Source: Silvibacterium sp.
GTDB taxonomy: Bacteria; Acidobacteriota; Terriglobia; Terriglobales; Acidobacteriaceae
Reading direction: 5' to 3'
Assembly (NCBI GenBank): GCA_019234945.1
Contig: JAFAKX010000164.1
Coordinates: 1-42,327 of the forward strand
DNA: 42,327 nt
Shown here: positions 1 through 8,286 of the stretch, one piece after another
Position numbering within the stretch: the first letter of the stretch is position 1
Layout: every line of letters begins with the position of its first letter
Notes under the pieces: generated by a model
Seen by the model: the letters and a program-made list of their open reading frames with translations, nothing else
Told to the model about the DNA's origin: nothing
Databases searched by the model: none
Translations under genes and position numbers: made by a program

Positions 1-52
1 GTCATCTGATGCCAGTTTGGCGCCCCCTCTGAGCCCGCTCCGTGCCGCCTAA

Positions 53-101
53 TGGACAGAATCAATCCGCGAAGTCTCCATAGATAAAGTAGTGGACAGA
101 A
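53..101. repeat. Direct repeat TGGACAGAA, two copies 40 bp apart
   Basis: The nonamer TGGACAGAA occurs at 53-61 and again at 93-101, both on the plus strand. The spacing of 40 bp start to start is close to four helical turns. The copies lie beyond the 3' end of the sigma-54 activator gene in a stretch (1-193) with no recognisable gene. They could be a protein binding site for a gene left of the window, or the remains of an insertion-sequence end. The sequence alone does not decide this. Confidence 0.3.
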
Positions 102-193
102 CACTCCTCCATTCATGCGACCTGGTCAGACCGGACGCTTACCTTCAAAGTCTGTCGCGGAATTTTGAGCGAGGCAGCAGAACCATAGGGCTG

Positions 194-2020
194 CTAATCT
201 CCCTCGTCGACGAACGCCTCGGACCGAAAACGGTTCTTATCAATTCTCAGGGCGCGAATCTTTGACTCTAATGTAGAACGAGGAATCCCGAGCTTTCTCG
301 CCGCGCCAGTGGGTCCGTATACTCGCCCCCCGCTTTCGCGTAACGCGGTTTCGATGATCGACTTTTGCATCTCGGGGGAGATCTTCTGGAATGGTTCGAA
401 GTGGCTGTTCGTCTCCGATACTAGGAGTGGTTGAGAAAGCCAGTTTTCATCAATGTTCAAAATGGGAGAATCCGAAACGATGACCGCTCGTTCGATAATG
501 TTCTGCAATTCTCGGATGTTGCCGGGCCAAGAGTAGTCTTTTAGAAGATTCATGCTTCCATCATCGATCTCGGATATTTTCTTCCCGACCTTCCGTCCAT
601 AGCGATCGACGAAGTAGTGGACCAACAGTGGGATGTCGTCTCTTCTCTCGCGTAACGTAGGAATCTCGATGGGAACGACATTAAGGCGATAGAAGAGGTC
701 GCGACGGAAAGAGCCCTCCGAGACAGCCCTGGACAAATCCCGATTCGTAGCTGCAATTACGCGCACATCGACCTTGATTGGACGGATGCCCCCCACTCTC
801 TCGAATTCTCGTTCCTGGAGGACGCGCAGAAGCTTAACCTGTGTGTCTAACGGCAGGTCACCAACTTCGTCGAAAAAGAGCGTTCCGCCATCTGCCAATT
901 CAAATCTTCCGAGGCGACGCTGAACGGCTCCAGTAAAAGCTCCTTTTTCATGCCCGAATAGCTCAGAAGCGATGAGGGAGTCGGGAATCGCCGCGCAATT
1001 TACACTCACGAATGGTCCTTCAGATCGAAGGGAGTGTTCGTGGATTGCTCGAGCGAATAATTCCTTTCCAGTCCCGGTTTCGCCTAGCAGCAGGACTGTG
1101 GAGTCGGTTGGGGCGACGCGAGCTACAGATGAGACCGCAACTTTCAAGGCTTGACTTTCTCCGACGATCTCCTCAAACATTTGGGTCCGGTCGATTTGTT
1201 CTCTGAGGACTAAATTCTCATCCTGAAGGCGATCTTTGAGTCGCTTTATCTCTTCAAAAGCTCTGGCCAATTCAGTTTCGGCTCGTTTGCGCTCCTCGAT
1301 GTCCGTCAGCAATTTGTACCAACGATCGATGCACCCATCTCGGTTCCGCAACGGACTCCCGGCGCAATGGAACCAGTGATACACGCCATCGTACCGGCGC
1401 AGGCGGTACTCGACCTCATATGGCTCACCGGTCGCGACCGTTTTACGCCATCGCTCGACCACATACTGCCGATCATCTGGATGCAAGAATGAAAACCACT
1501 CTTTCAATTCTGCGGCTGTTGTGCCTAGATACTGCGACATCTGTTGGTTGACCACGTCAACCTCGCCCGACGCCATCATGGTCCACACAAAACCCGGAAT
1601 ATTGTCGACTATCAGCCGAAGATTCTGCTCCGTGGCACGCACTGCGTCTTCGGCACGTTTTCGGTCTTCTATGTCTGCGTCCGTTCCGTACCATCTCACG
1701 ATTGCGCCGGTTGGGTCGCGCAATGGATTCCCACGGACCAGAAACCAGCGAAAGACGCCGTCGCGGCGCCGAATTCGCCCTTCAACCTCGAAAGGTTGGC
1801 CAGACTCCGTCGCCCTCTCGAAGACCTCAAAAATTCGCGGCAGGTCATCAGGATGCTTTGCGACTTTCCAGCCCCAATTCAATGCCTGTTCTATGGGCAT
1901 CCCGGTATATTCCGTCCACTGTTGATTGAAATAGTCGATCGAGCCATCCGGCCTCATCGACCAGGCTAGTATCGGAATCGCATCGATGATCGTTTTGAGC
2001 TGCGAATCGAGTGACATCAT
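194..2020 (-). CDS. PAS-PAS sigma-54-dependent transcriptional activator (enhancer-binding protein)
   Basis: A 608-aa cytoplasmic activator of sigma-54 RNA polymerase. Two PAS domains (about 10-125 and 132-248) each end in the typical DIEDRKRAE/DIEERKRAE sequence. A coiled-coil linker (about 245-285) follows. The AAA+ domain has Walker A GETGTGK at 313-319, the sigma-54 contact loop GAFTGA at 360-365 and Walker B FFDEVGD near 382-388. A C-terminal Fis-type helix-turn-helix lies near 565-595. All catalytic motifs are intact. There is no receiver or V4R domain, so the input is probably a ligand or redox signal sensed by PAS. The gene is divergent from the monooxygenase operon, so control of that operon is the obvious inference. 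However, I found no convincing -24/-12 promoter in the shared intergenic region. The start is ATG at 2020, with a second ATG immediately following. Confidence 0.9.
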   Translation of the reverse strand: MMSLDSQLKTIIDAIPILAWSMRPDGSIDYFNQQWTEYTGMPIEQALNWGWKVAKHPDDLPRIFEVFERATESGQPFEVEGRIRRRDGVFRWFLVRGNPLRDPTGAIVRWYGTDADIEDRKRAEDAVRATEQNLRLIVDNIPGFVWTMMASGEVDVVNQQMSQYLGTTAAELKEWFSFLHPDDRQYVVERWRKTVATGEPYEVEYRLRRYDGVYHWFHCAGSPLRNRDGCIDRWYKLLTDIEERKRAETELARAFEEIKRLKDRLQDENLVLREQIDRTQMFEEIVGESQALKVAVSSVARVAPTDSTVLLLGETGTGKELFARAIHEHSLRSEGPFVSVNCAAIPDSLIASELFGHEKGAFTGAVQRRLGRFELADGGTLFFDEVGDLPLDTQVKLLRVLQEREFERVGGIRPIKVDVRVIAATNRDLSRAVSEGSFRRDLFYRLNVVPIEIPTLRERRDDIPLLVHYFVDRYGRKVGKKISEIDDGSMNLLKDYSWPGNIRELQNIIERAVIVSDSPILNIDENWLSQPLLVSETNSHFEPFQKISPEMQKSIIETALRESGGRVYGPTGAARKLGIPRSTLESKIRALRIDKNRFRSEAFVDEGD

Positions 2021-2398
2021 ATCCGAAGAATCCTCATCTCTCCGAATCAGAATCGCGCTTGAATTTCGGCAAGTATGGCCAAAACAGAAAGTCTCAAATC
2101 CGCGGAACGTCGCTAATCCTATTGATGTGAAAGCAGCAATGACCGTGCCGCGGGGCCATTGTACCTCTTTTCGGATTCAAGCCGACCCCGAGGACCCAGC
2201 CGCAGCTTCGGAGACTCGCCGTTCTCTCCCTTGCCGCGCTCCGTCTGACGCAAGCGCACTTGACATACGGGCCAATTGAAGAAAATCATCACACCATGGC
2301 TGGCGGGAGCGGTCCTCTCGACTTGCGGGCTCAGCCAAGCCATAGCTCGAAGATACCTTTCACCCGAAGAACTTTTGTACCACTCGTCTGGGTGCTCT
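2021..2398. other. Divergent intergenic region between the activator and the monooxygenase operon
   Basis: This 378-bp stretch separates the two divergent start codons if the hydroxylase alpha gene begins at 2399. The open frame extends upstream to a TTG at 2276, but that extension is not supported by the family alignment. I looked for a GG-N10-GC sigma-54 pattern and found only one poor match near 2327 (GG and GC correctly spaced, flanks wrong). A better feature is a TTGACA hexamer at 2260-2265. Confidence 0.5.
2260..2289 (+). promoter_or_regulatory. Possible -35/-10 promoter of the monooxygenase operon
   Basis: A perfect TTGACA is at 2260-2265, and a weak -10 candidate AATCAT is at 2284-2289 with 18 bp spacing. 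Transcription from here would start near 2295, upstream of the ATG at 2399 but too late for a start at TTG 2276. The -10 is poor, so this is tentative. Confidence 0.25.
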
Positions 2399-3886
2399 AT
2401 GCTCAATCGTGAAGATTGGCTTCCGCTGGCGCGCAAACTCGATTGGGAGTTCTCTTATGTCGAAGAACGAGAGGTCTTCCCCGAAATCATCAGTGGACAC
2501 CCATGGCTTCCCCACAATGCATGGAAGGATTGGGAGGAATCCTTCAAGACTTCCTACCGAGAATACGTCGAAAACCAGCATGAAAAGGATATGGCCGTCT
2601 ATGCAGTGCGGGACGCCGTAGGACGGCTGGAGAACGTTCAGAGACTAGCGACGCCGTGGATTAACGGCCTTAAGGTGCATGCAGCCGCCCTGGCACTCGC
2701 CGAATTCACGGCTGCTATCGGCAATCTGCGCGGCACACGTTTCGGACGAGACAGTGCCTGGAGAGCAATGGCCTCCTTCGGCGCCCTGGACGAAATCCGC
2801 CACACGCAAATCCCGCTGTTACTTATGCATGAGTTGGTTCGCTGGGACTCTCAGTTCGACTGGACGCACAAGTTCTATCACACCAATAACTGGCTGGCGA
2901 TCGCCGCAAGACACTTTTTCGATGAGCTGACGCTCGGACAGAATGCCATCGAATTCCAGATTGCTACCAACATTGTTCTTGAGACAGGCTTTACGAACCT
3001 TCAATTCGTCGGTTTGGCGTCACTCGCACACGGTGCGGGTGACTACATGTTCGAAAAGATGGTCACGAGCATTCAGACCGATGAGGCACGGCATGCTCAG
3101 ATTGGGCACCCGGTGCTGGCGCTCGTCTTGCGGCACGATCCCGAATATGCGCAATATCTTATCGATAAATGGTTTTGGAGGAACTGGCATCTCTTCTCGT
3201 TTCTCACGGGCGTGACGATGGATTACTTGGCCGGCGAGCAGCGCTCAGCTTCATTCAAGGAGTTCATGGAGGAATGGATCGTAGATCAGTTCTTTCGGAC
3301 CTTGGACGAATTCGGACTGAAGAGACCATGGTACTGGGACATTTTCCAAGATGAATTGGAGATCTATCACCACATGATGTACGCAAGCGCGTACACCTAT
3401 CGGTCTACATTTTGGTTCGACGTCGTCGTTCCAAGCCCTGATGATCGACGATGGCTTCGGGACAAATATCCGAAGCATTGGAACGAGATCGACGCGGTGT
3501 GGGAGTGCATCGCCAATCACTGGAAACGCAGTGGAGTGGGCGCAGAGAAGGAGATGTCCGTTCACTCCTCTGCACTTCCAGCTTTTTGCGATATGTGCCA
3601 ATTTCCCCTATGCGGAGGCACACCTCGGAAAAACACAGCAAGTGTGTTTGAACTCAACGGAGCGAATTACATCTTTTGCTCGGAACCCTGTCGCTGGATA
3701 TTTCAACGCGAACCCGAGAGGTACGCGGCCCACAAAGATCTGGTCAAACGCATTCTTGCCGGAGAAGCTCCGGCAGATTTTACGGCGCTGCGGACGGAGT
3801 ATTTTCGATTGACTCCGGACACTTGGGGAAAAGACGTTTACGGCGGCGAGTATGAGTGGCTTTCAAAAGAGCCGGGCTCATCTTGA
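2399..3886 (+). CDS. tmoA: Multicomponent (toluene-type) monooxygenase hydroxylase, alpha subunit
   Basis: The large catalytic subunit of a soluble di-iron monooxygenase that uses O2 to hydroxylate or epoxidise an aromatic or alkene substrate. From the ATG at 2399 it is 495 aa. The six iron ligands are visible: E102, E132-x2-H135, E195 and E229-x2-H232, with the conserved Thr at 199 (ETGFT). In toluene-4-monooxygenase TmoA the same residues are E104/E134/H137/E197/E231/H234/T201. The constant offset of 2 argues for the 2399 start rather than the TTG at 2276, which would add 41 unrelated residues. A C-terminal YHS domain retains C397-x2-C400 and C427-x3-C431, a likely metal site. The residues before the first ligand read LALAE, where TmoA has IAVGE, so the pocket differs at the position of G103. 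Substrate cannot be told from sequence. Confidence 0.9.
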   Translation: MLNREDWLPLARKLDWEFSYVEEREVFPEIISGHPWLPHNAWKDWEESFKTSYREYVENQHEKDMAVYAVRDAVGRLENVQRLATPWINGLKVHAAALALAEFTAAIGNLRGTRFGRDSAWRAMASFGALDEIRHTQIPLLLMHELVRWDSQFDWTHKFYHTNNWLAIAARHFFDELTLGQNAIEFQIATNIVLETGFTNLQFVGLASLAHGAGDYMFEKMVTSIQTDEARHAQIGHPVLALVLRHDPEYAQYLIDKWFWRNWHLFSFLTGVTMDYLAGEQRSASFKEFMEEWIVDQFFRTLDEFGLKRPWYWDIFQDELEIYHHMMYASAYTYRSTFWFDVVVPSPDDRRWLRDKYPKHWNEIDAVWECIANHWKRSGVGAEKEMSVHSSALPAFCDMCQFPLCGGTPRKNTASVFELNGANYIFCSEPCRWIFQREPERYAAHKDLVKRILAGEAPADFTALRTEYFRLTPDTWGKDVYGGEYEWLSKEPGSS

Positions 3887-3900
3887 GAGGGCGGCTCCCG

Positions 3901-4167
3901 TTGCCGATTCCTATCTATGGCTTCGTCGAGGGTGACACGATGGGTGTCCTCATTCTTGCTGAAGAGGGAGAAACCATCTGTTCCCTTACCTGTAAACTCC
4001 TCGATGCTGTCCGTTTGCGAGTCGACGCGAATTACCAATACGAGGCAGTCTACCAGGGAGATGTGCTGGACCCTGATGCGACTGTGCTCCAGACAAATCT
4101 CAAACCCTTACAACGGCTTGATCTGAAGAGACAACATGACGTTCCTGAAGGTAGCTACAACGGATGA
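3901..4167 (+). CDS. tmoB: Monooxygenase hydroxylase, gamma subunit (TmoB-like)
   Basis: A small (88 aa from TTG 3901) ubiquitin-fold subunit of the (alpha-beta-gamma)2 hydroxylase. It is recognised mainly from size, position between alpha and the Rieske gene, and the pattern of a VLDPDATV-type turn followed by LKPLQRLDL near the C-terminus, which matches the end of TmoB. The open frame extends back to GTG 3856, inside the alpha gene. I prefer TTG 3901 because GAGAGGG lies about 8 nt upstream and the resulting length fits the family (TmoB, about 84 aa). The 3' end overlaps the next gene by 32 nt. The subunit has no active site of its own. Confidence 0.75.
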   Translation: MPIPIYGFVEGDTMGVLILAEEGETICSLTCKLLDAVRLRVDANYQYEAVYQGDVLDPDATVLQTNLKPLQRLDLKRQHDVPEGSYNG

Positions 4168-4465
4168 GCTTTGGGCCGGAGAGATGATGCCGGTTGAATG
4201 CGCGGGCCACTGCGTGCTGTTGGTCAATTTGGACCACAAGATTTACGCATACGAAAATGCGTGCCCGCACCTGCGAACGCCACTCAGTGAGGGCTCGCTG
4301 CAAGGAAAGGTCCTTACCTGCTCCACGCACGGATGGCAGTTCGATGCCGGCAACGGACGTGGCATTAACCCGCAAACCGCGAGCCTGAAGTCGGTCGCTG
4401 TCCAGGTCGAGAATGAAGACATCCTTATAGACGTATGCGACACAGCAACAAAAGGAGAGCAATGA
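4136..4465 (+). CDS. tmoC: Rieske [2Fe-2S] ferredoxin of the monooxygenase (TmoC-like)
   Basis: A 109-aa soluble Rieske ferredoxin that carries electrons from a reductase to the di-iron hydroxylase. The cluster ligands are plain: C43-P-H45 and C62-S-T-H65, in the standard CxH...CxxH arrangement, followed by GWQFD. It overlaps tmoB at its 5' end, and its stop overlaps the start of the effector gene (ATGA at 4462-4465), which indicates coupled translation. The length matches TmoC (about 112 aa). Confidence 0.9.
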   Translation: MTFLKVATTDELWAGEMMPVECAGHCVLLVNLDHKIYAYENACPHLRTPLSEGSLQGKVLTCSTHGWQFDAGNGRGINPQTASLKSVAVQVENEDILIDVCDTATKGEQ

Positions 4466-4755
4466 GCGAGGACGCTACGACCTACGATCATGTGGGCCCT
4501 GTGCTTCAGGCGGGGGCTCTCACCGACGCCATCATCGCCGCTATTCGGGAGCTTAACAACGATGTTGTTGTGTTAGATCGCGGTGCTTATTTGCGAGTCT
4601 TCGCTCCGCGCAAGTGTGTCGTCACCCGCGCTGGGATTGAGAAACATCTTGGGCGGGCAATTCGTTTTCCAGGCGAATTGGAAACTGTGATGTCAGCCTT
4701 CAAAGGAGCGATCAAGTTAACCCAAGACGAAGCCATCTGGCAGCTGAAGGCTTAG
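4462..4755 (+). CDS. tmoD: Monooxygenase effector/coupling protein (TmoD-like)
   Basis: A 97-aa cofactor-free effector (MmoB/DmpM family) that binds the hydroxylase near the di-iron site and tunes catalysis. It begins like family members (DHVGPVLQAG) and contains the typical AYLRVFAPRKCVVTR strand-helix stretch. The start is ATG 4462, with AGGAG seven bases upstream and the stop of the ferredoxin gene overlapping. An upstream in-frame ATG (4435) lies inside tmoC and has no ribosome binding site. Confidence 0.88.
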   Translation: MSEDATTYDHVGPVLQAGALTDAIIAAIRELNNDVVVLDRGAYLRVFAPRKCVVTRAGIEKHLGRAIRFPGELETVMSAFKGAIKLTQDEAIWQLKA

Positions 4756-4767
4756 GAGGGCAGGCAT

Positions 4768-5769
4768 ATGCCTCAGCAGAAAACATTCTGGCATCTGCTT
4801 CCGCAGCGGCGCATGCCCACCGAATACGAAGTTGTCACGTCCAAACTGCTTTTGAACACCCGCGAAGGTTATACAGGCAGGAGATTCGAGTTGGACGTCC
4901 CACTCCAGCCGTGGTATGCGAAATACCAACAAGGCTCACTGCTCACCTGCAGCAATTGGGAGAACTTTCGCGATCCCCGCGAAACGACGTACAGCAAATA
5001 CACCGATCTTCAGATGCAAAAGGAGATATTTGTCGACGGGATTCTCGAGGAGATCGAATCCACGGGCTACGACCGTGAACTGTCCGCACAGTGGATTGAA
5101 ATGCTGGATGACCTGGCCGTGCCTCTTCGGTATCCGGGTCATGCTTTCATGATGATCGCCGCCTATATCGGACAAATTGCCCCCTGCGGTCGCATCACTG
5201 TCGCAGCCGCGTTACAAGCCAGTGACGAAGCGCGACGGGTCGAACGCTTGGCTTATCGTATTCGCCAAATTCAGTTAACTTTTCCCGAGTTTGGTTTAGA
5301 CGGCAAAAATCGCTGGGAACTTGGGCAGCGCTGGCAACCGCTACGCAGATTTGTCGAGCAGCTCTTGGTCACCTACGATTGGGGCGAAGCGTTCGTCGTA
5401 CTCAATCTGATTCTGAAGCCAATGGTCGACGAACTTTTCATGAAGCACGTTGGAGATCTTGCGCTCGGCCAGAACGATCATCTCCTCGGCCAAATTTTCT
5501 ACTCCCTTAACGAAGACTGCCAATGGCATCGCGATTGGAGCCGCGCGCTCGTTCAGACGCTCACGGCAGACAATCCTTCGAACAACAAGATCATCCAGAA
5601 CTGGATTAAGCAGTGGCGACCAAGAGCTCTGGAAGCGGTCGATGCCTTCGCCGATCTCTTTGAATCAAAGCCTCTTGGTCAAGGGGATACTCTCTTTCAC
5701 AATCTCACCGGGAAAATCGACGATTTCGGGGCTGAATGCCTTCAAAACATGGCTCTCGAGAGAATTTGA
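4768..5769 (+). CDS. tmoE: Monooxygenase hydroxylase, beta subunit (TmoE-like)
   Basis: A 333-aa structural subunit, related to alpha but without iron ligands, that forms the hydroxylase core. It starts at ATG 4768 behind AGGAGGGC. Recognisable features are the N-terminal QKTFWHLLPQRRMPTEYE-type opening, the YTGRRFELDVPLQPWY segment and the C-terminal helical half, all as in TmoE (about 327 aa). It is the last gene of the cassette. The next gene is convergent, so a TmoF-type NADH:ferredoxin reductase is not encoded here and must come from elsewhere. Confidence 0.9.
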   Translation: MPQQKTFWHLLPQRRMPTEYEVVTSKLLLNTREGYTGRRFELDVPLQPWYAKYQQGSLLTCSNWENFRDPRETTYSKYTDLQMQKEIFVDGILEEIESTGYDRELSAQWIEMLDDLAVPLRYPGHAFMMIAAYIGQIAPCGRITVAAALQASDEARRVERLAYRIRQIQLTFPEFGLDGKNRWELGQRWQPLRRFVEQLLVTYDWGEAFVVLNLILKPMVDELFMKHVGDLALGQNDHLLGQIFYSLNEDCQWHRDWSRALVQTLTADNPSNNKIIQNWIKQWRPRALEAVDAFADLFESKPLGQGDTLFHNLTGKIDDFGAECLQNMALERI

Positions 5770-5916
5770 GATTCACCAGCTCTCTGATGAGCGCGGCTGA
5801 ACGAAGAGCTGATCTTCATCAATTGAATGACTGAACAAGGCCGATTCCCTTTACGCCTCGCTACACGGTCGTGACGACTTGCCGAGCCGCTTCACTTGAA
5901 GGCAGCAGCTTTGTCC

Positions 5917-7509
5917 TCAGGAACCCTGACCCGATACCTGCTGAGATGCATCCCTTTCGGCTTGATCAGCAGCTGCTTCCTGGTCTTGAATTGCCTGCGC
6001 AGCTGTAGCGTCGGCCACAGGAGGCGGAACCTCTCCTCCTACCAGCGTGGTGCTGGGAGCCTCGGGAATTCCGCCGGTTCCCTGCTTAGTGGCCAGTAGC
6101 TTCAGTCCGCTGTCGAGTTGTTCGCGGAAATGATTCTGCATTTCCTGTAGGTCTGGCACGGCGATGAAGATCTGCTTGCCGGCGGCGCAATCGGCCTTCT
6201 TGCTGCTCGAAACGCTGGCAACCACCTTTTGATCCTGGTCGGGTGTGTCGGTAAGCCGTGTGATGACGTCACCCGGAGTCAGGGTGCATTCCTGGTCACC
6301 GGAGATGACGTCGATACTGCTGGCAACGACAAAGGTCCGGCGCGCGGGATCAAGTGCGGGCGGCACGTCGTCGTTGCCCGGAGTTGCCTGTGCCACCGCG
6401 CTCGGCGTTGGCCGTACTACAGCGCCCCCGGGAGTCTCGCCCTGGGCTGCCGAGTCTTCTTCTTTGGCAAGTTCCGATTTCACCTCCTCGGCGATTGCCT
6501 GTTTGACTTCGGGACTCAGGGCCACGGCTTGCTGGCCCGATGCGGTGTAAGCATCCTGCTGCTGCGTTGGTGGGTTCGTCGAGCCATACGCCGCATTGGC
6601 GCTGGACACGCGCGCCGCGTAAGCGGCCTGCAGGTCAGCAGCCATCAGGTAGTCGGTCAGCCAGTACGCCGCCGAGGGATACGCAGGATACGGAGCGAAA
6701 TAATAACCGTAATAGCCGTACCAGGGATAGACTGCCGGCGTCCATCCCCAGGACCAATAGACCAACGCCGCCCAGGGATTGTAAGCCCATTGATAGAACA
6801 CCGGCCTGTAGTAGTACGCGGGCGCGTAGCCATAATAGACAGTCCCGCGGTAGCTGTAGGACCGGTACGCCACCGTGTGCGTAACGTTGTTCACGACATA
6901 GGTTCGTTGAATGTAGGTATGGCCGTTGCGCGTCAGGTAAGAACGCTGGACGAATCCCTGGTGGGGGCCGGTCGTGACTACGCGAGATCCGTTTGGCGTG
7001 ATGGAAGAAATGGTCCTGGTTCCATGAGCTCCATAGTCGATGTGGGTCCCGGTTCGATCGATCGATCGCAATTGACCGTTTGGCCTGATAGTCGCGCTCC
7101 CACCGGCTTTCAAGGCGACGGTCTTTCCCGCGTTCGCCGGAAAACTGAGCCGAGTTCCGGCAGAGGAGCCGCTGTTCAATCCAAGGCTAGACGGAAGATT
7201 CACATGAGGGGTCTGGTTGGAACCCGGCTTTAACCCGCCCAGGTTTGATGGGTTATTGGTCGGCACAGTAGTTTTGTTGTTGTTCGACACCGTGTTTTTA
7301 TTCGGGAAATAAGTCCCGAGGTTAGGAGTCCGTGCGGGCGCCCGCTGTGGGCTGGGCGACGGTCGAACCGCAGGAGGGCGTGGCGGAGGAGGTGTATTCT
7401 TCTTATTCTGAGCGGCGCAGGAGCAAGACATCAGGATGACAGCGGCGCCGGCGAGCGCGAGGCGTCCACAGAATAGCTTTTTGCGGAGAGAGTTGGCATA
7501 GGGGCACAT
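5917..7509 (-). CDS. Secreted Tyr/Trp-rich protein of unknown function
   Basis: 530 aa from ATG 7509, which has GGAGG about 6 nt upstream. The open frame continues to 7644, but that part has no ribosome binding site. The N-terminus has basic residues, a hydrophobic stretch (LALAGAAVILMS) and Cys residues, so it is exported and possibly lipid-anchored. Next come a Pro-rich stretch, an Asn/Thr/Ser-rich stretch, short strand-forming repeats (about 130-230), a very Tyr/Trp/Pro-rich block (about 230-310) and an Ala/Glu-rich helix. The C-terminal domain (about 390-500) carries paired Cys residues. Proteins of this composition are common in Acidobacteriota. I cannot assign a function. It faces the monooxygenase operon tail to tail and shares a duplicated upstream element with the sigma-54 activator gene at 8557. 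Confidence 0.75.
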   Translation of the reverse strand: MCPYANSLRKKLFCGRLALAGAAVILMSCSCAAQNKKNTPPPPRPPAVRPSPSPQRAPARTPNLGTYFPNKNTVSNNNKTTVPTNNPSNLGGLKPGSNQTPHVNLPSSLGLNSGSSAGTRLSFPANAGKTVALKAGGSATIRPNGQLRSIDRTGTHIDYGAHGTRTISSITPNGSRVVTTGPHQGFVQRSYLTRNGHTYIQRTYVVNNVTHTVAYRSYSYRGTVYYGYAPAYYYRPVFYQWAYNPWAALVYWSWGWTPAVYPWYGYYGYYFAPYPAYPSAAYWLTDYLMAADLQAAYAARVSSANAAYGSTNPPTQQQDAYTASGQQAVALSPEVKQAIAEEVKSELAKEEDSAAQGETPGGAVVRPTPSAVAQATPGNDDVPPALDPARRTFVVASSIDVISGDQECTLTPGDVITRLTDTPDQDQKVVASVSSSKKADCAAGKQIFIAVPDLQEMQNHFREQLDSGLKLLATKQGTGGIPEAPSTTLVGGEVPPPVADATAAQAIQDQEAAADQAERDASQQVSGQGS

Positions 7510-7553
7510 GGGGAGCCTCCGTAGGGCACTTTTAATTGCAGAGTGACCCGGGC

Positions 7554-7780
7554 TGCAACCACGAAAAACACAACCATCCCATCCGCCAGGCGGTCGTGGC
7601 ATGACACCTGCCGGCCTGTTCGATATAGGGAAGGCCGGTATCATCCCTGCCTTTACCCACTAGAGCGCAAAACACCGAAGAAAAGGGCCATAGCGCAAGA
7701 AAAACCACATCGGCAGAAAGAACGGAAGCGCCGAAACCAGACTTCGCAGGAGCGCGGACCTTGAATCGAGTAACTTCTAC
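7554..7780 (-). repeat. Left copy of an inverted ~230-bp upstream element
   Basis: Read on the minus strand, this stretch aligns along its length with 8287-8525 read on the plus strand, at roughly 80% identity by eye. It ends 44 bp before the start codon of the secreted protein gene (7509). Conserved blocks include TTTTCTTCGGTGTT, GGCAGGGATG, ATATCGAACAG and CCACGACC. The left copy can form a perfect 7-bp stem, CCGGCCT/AGGCCGG, around a 14-nt loop near 7611-7638. No protein in either orientation is credible. The two copies translate into similar peptides only because the DNA is duplicated. Confidence 0.75.
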
Positions 7781-8032
7781 CGCCGGCGAAGCAAAGCGTT
7801 ACAGGCCCGGATCAAAAACTTTGGCGCTGTTTGTCTGCCCTTGTGCTCGTGACTTCTGGGAGGATTTCAGTCAAGAGCCGTGAATGTATGAGGAGAGCCT
7901 GCAGAGCAGAGAGCACCCTGATACCTGCGCATTGTAGACCTGCTATCGCGAGATGTGCAAACATACCGGCTTCCGTTTTCGCCGTGCGTCAAACCCGCGA
8001 GACTGTGAAATTGCGCACTCCTTTGCCTACTA

Positions 8033-8047
8033 TCTCGCGAAGCGAGA
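8033..8047. repeat. Perfect short inverted repeat upstream of the rightward promoter
   Basis: TCTCGC and GCGAGA flank GAA. The repeat lies 15 bp upstream of the TTGACA box at 8062. There is no downstream T-run in either direction, so an operator or structural site is more likely than a terminator. Confidence 0.35.
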
Positions 8048-8061
8048 AAAACGAATTTCGG

Positions 8062-8090
8062 TTGACACAATCGGGACTCCTGCCTTAAAT
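8062..8090 (+). promoter_or_regulatory. Putative sigma-70-type promoter for the sigma-54 activator gene
   Basis: TTGACA at 8062-8067, 17 bp of spacing, then TTAAAT at 8085-8090 (4 of 6 consensus bases). A transcript starting near 8097 would have a leader of about 460 nt that contains the whole right copy of the duplicated element before the ATG at 8557. Confidence 0.5.
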
Positions 8091-8286
8091 TGGCTCCGCC
8101 TTTTTCTTTTCGATCTCGGTTCGGCGGAAATTCCACGGCCAGGCGCGGCCTCCCTCAGCGCATCCGCCTCAACCGCGTTCCAAAAATCTTGAGATCCTAC
8201 GCAACGAAGTCAGCCTTCAAACACCAATCGAACAGGAACGAGTCCGAAGTTTCTCGGCGGCAATCTGGACTGCTTTTCAGTTGTCG

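Larger units (their letters stand above)
7781..8286. other. Spacer between the two inverted element copies
   Basis: 506 bp with no convincing gene. Short open frames here lack ribosome binding sites and family resemblance. It contains a good -35/-10 pair reading rightwards (8062-8090) and a perfect 6-bp inverted repeat TCTCGC-GAA-GCGAGA at 8033-8047 just upstream of it. I found no equally good promoter reading leftwards. Confidence 0.5.

Noticed and set aside
5777-5811. Inverted repeat CAGCTCT/AGAGCTG after the monooxygenase operon, possible terminator
   Set aside because: The loop is 21 nt and no T-run follows on either strand. It is too weak to call.
7597-7611. TGGCAT-N6-TGC with GG-N10-GC spacing, resembling a sigma-54 -24/-12 promoter
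   Set aside because: It is not conserved in the right copy of the duplicated element, reads away from the adjacent gene and is about 950 bp from the next start in its direction.
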